From: an uncultured Flavobacteriaceae bacterium
GTDB lineage: Bacteria; Bacteroidota; Bacteroidia; Flavobacteriales; Flavobacteriaceae
Direction of reading: 5' to 3'
Assembly (NCBI GenBank): GCA_947494715.1
Contig: CANLWG010000014.1
Span: 1-64,000 of the forward strand
DNA length: 64,000 nucleotides
Shown: piece by piece, positions 63,222 to 64,000 of the stretch
Position numbering within the stretch: position 1 is the stretch's first letter
How the letters are laid out: each line of letters starts with the position of its first letter
Notes under the pieces: model-generated
Told to the model about the DNA's origin: nothing
Seen by the model: the letters and a program-made list of their open reading frames with translations, nothing else
Database searches by the model: none
Made by a program: the position numbers and the translations under genes

Positions 63222-63902
63222 ATGAAAAAGTCGATATGGCTTACGGTACTGTTATGCAATTTTCAATTGATAAGCGCTCAAAATGAGAAGCTTACACAGG
63301 AATTGGATAAGTTTACCCAGATAAAGGCCTTTGATGGACTATCCGTGAATCTTATTAAATCAGATGTAAATAAAGCGGTTATTTCAGGGGCCAATACTAA
63401 AAAAGTGGCCATTGTAAACAATGGAGGGACATTGAAGCTACGTATGGAAATAGACAAGATTTTTAGTGGCTATAGAACATTTATAGATTTACATTATACG
63501 GAGAAGTTGGTTATTATTGATGTAAACGAGGATGCACGTATCACTTCACAGGAGATCATAAAACAAGATGTTTTGGAGCTTAGGGCCCAGGAAGGGGGTG
63601 AGTTATCCATAAAGGCAGAAGTAGAGCAATTACTTATAAAGGCGGTAACGGGAGGGGTTATTGAAGCCAATGGTTCATCGGATTTACAAGATGTGGCTAT
63701 AAACACTGGAGGAATTTATGAAGGAAAAGATTTAAAAACTGGATTTTCCACAGTTAATGTCAATGCTGGATCAAGAGCGGAAATATATGCATCAAACTAT
63801 GTGAAAGCTACTGTAAAAGCAGGAGGGGAAGTACTGGTCCATGGAAATCCGGCAAAAATGGATGAAAAAACAGTATTTGGTGGGAAGATAACCAGAATGT
63901 AA
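63222..63902 (+). CDS. Secreted head-GIN-domain (DUF2807) protein
   Basis: 226 residues from the ATG at 63222; the longer start at 63201 is a TTG. A signal peptide (about 1-20) precedes a beta-helix-like DUF2807 domain: F-D-G-L-S-V-N-L-I then repeats such as V-N-E-D-A-R-I-T-S-Q-E and T-G-G-x-I-E-A-N-G-S. It is probably an envelope-associated protein of unknown role, common in Flavobacteriia. It follows rnr by 56 bp. Confidence 0.85.
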   Translation: MKKSIWLTVLLCNFQLISAQNEKLTQELDKFTQIKAFDGLSVNLIKSDVNKAVISGANTKKVAIVNNGGTLKLRMEIDKIFSGYRTFIDLHYTEKLVIIDVNEDARITSQEIIKQDVLELRAQEGGELSIKAEVEQLLIKAVTGGVIEANGSSDLQDVAINTGGIYEGKDLKTGFSTVNVNAGSRAEIYASNYVKATVKAGGEVLVHGNPAKMDEKTVFGGKITRM

Positions 63903-63911
63903 GCAAATTTC

Positions 63912-64000
63912 ATGTTTGAAGACGTACAGGCGGCAATCCCTTTGGGCTTTCTATTAAGCTTTACAATCGGCCCTGTTTTCTTTGTGCTTTTGGAGACAAG
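63912..64000 (+). CDS. LysE-family transporter, cut by the window end
   Basis: Only the first 29 codons are present. They read M-F-E-D-V-Q-A-A-I-P-L-G-F-L-L-S-F-T-I-G-P-V-F-F-V-L-L-E-T, the first transmembrane helix with the G-P motif typical of flavobacterial LysE/RhtB-like exporters. It starts 9 bp after the head-GIN stop. Confidence 0.75.
   Translation, partial: MFEDVQAAIPLGFLLSFTIGPVFFVLLET

Overview
The window reads as chromosomal DNA of a Bacteroidota bacterium, most likely a marine Flavobacteriaceae member. The reasons are AT-rich intergenic DNA, several promoters of the Bacteroidota type (TTG then TAnnTTTG), lipoprotein signals typical of the phylum, a head-GIN-domain protein, an OMP_b-brl_3-type outer-membrane barrel, and the gene order rbfA / FtsX-like permease. 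Genus is not decided by the sequence.

Layout. (a) 1-7888: a segment bounded by two IS1182-family ends in the same orientation. It carries a minus-strand protein-quality-control block (small secreted and membrane proteins, a frameshifted patatin, an HtrA protease, a lipoprotein, a DUF2158-like protein, Hsp20) and a plus-strand PadR regulator with its membrane-protein partner. The right boundary is an internally deleted IS. (b) 7889-11090: accessory DNA with a lipoprotein, small ORFs, a GNAT, a VOC protein and an excisionase-like pair without an integrase, ending at a CAT-anticodon tRNA with a strong terminator. Beside the tRNA is a partial copy of its 5' third, split by two palindromes. (c) 11139-20166: housekeeping genes (methylmalonyl-CoA epimerase, rbfA, FtsX-like permease, dusB, lepA), an LRR-like lipoprotein and an outer-membrane barrel. 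(d) 20304-34941: a DUF5060/DUF4038 glycoside hydrolase, a Na+/H+ antiporter, an MBL/SMP-30/S8/M1 operon, a GCS2-CBS plus aspartoacylase-like pair, rnpA and a C-terminal processing protease.

(e) 35075-55054: a large carbohydrate block. It holds two DUF1080 lipoproteins (one frameshifted), a TIM-barrel isomerase, two Gfo/Idh/MocA oxidoreductases, a split transketolase, a zinc dehydrogenase, an SMP-30 lactonase, an SDR, a NagX-like membrane protein, an SGNH esterase, a fructosamine-kinase-like protein, a PQQ/cytochrome c dehydrogenase, a sulfatase, an acyl-CoA synthetase and an SSS symporter preceded by a coupled 39-residue membrane peptide. The mix of DUF1080, Gfo/Idh/MocA and TIM-barrel proteins suggests glycoside breakdown through 3-keto intermediates. 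The split transketolase operon suggests a separate route for an unusual sugar. (f) 55125-64000: an NlpC/P60 lipoprotein, a solitary C5 DNA methyltransferase, small enzymes, an rpiB/CDF/elaA operon, RNase R, a head-GIN protein and the start of a LysE-type transporter.

The least explained element is the interrupted tRNA-like sequence at 10991-11090. The IS-bounded stress island, the GCS2-CBS/M14 pair and the split-transketolase operon come next. All assignments come from reading the sequence; no database search was run.
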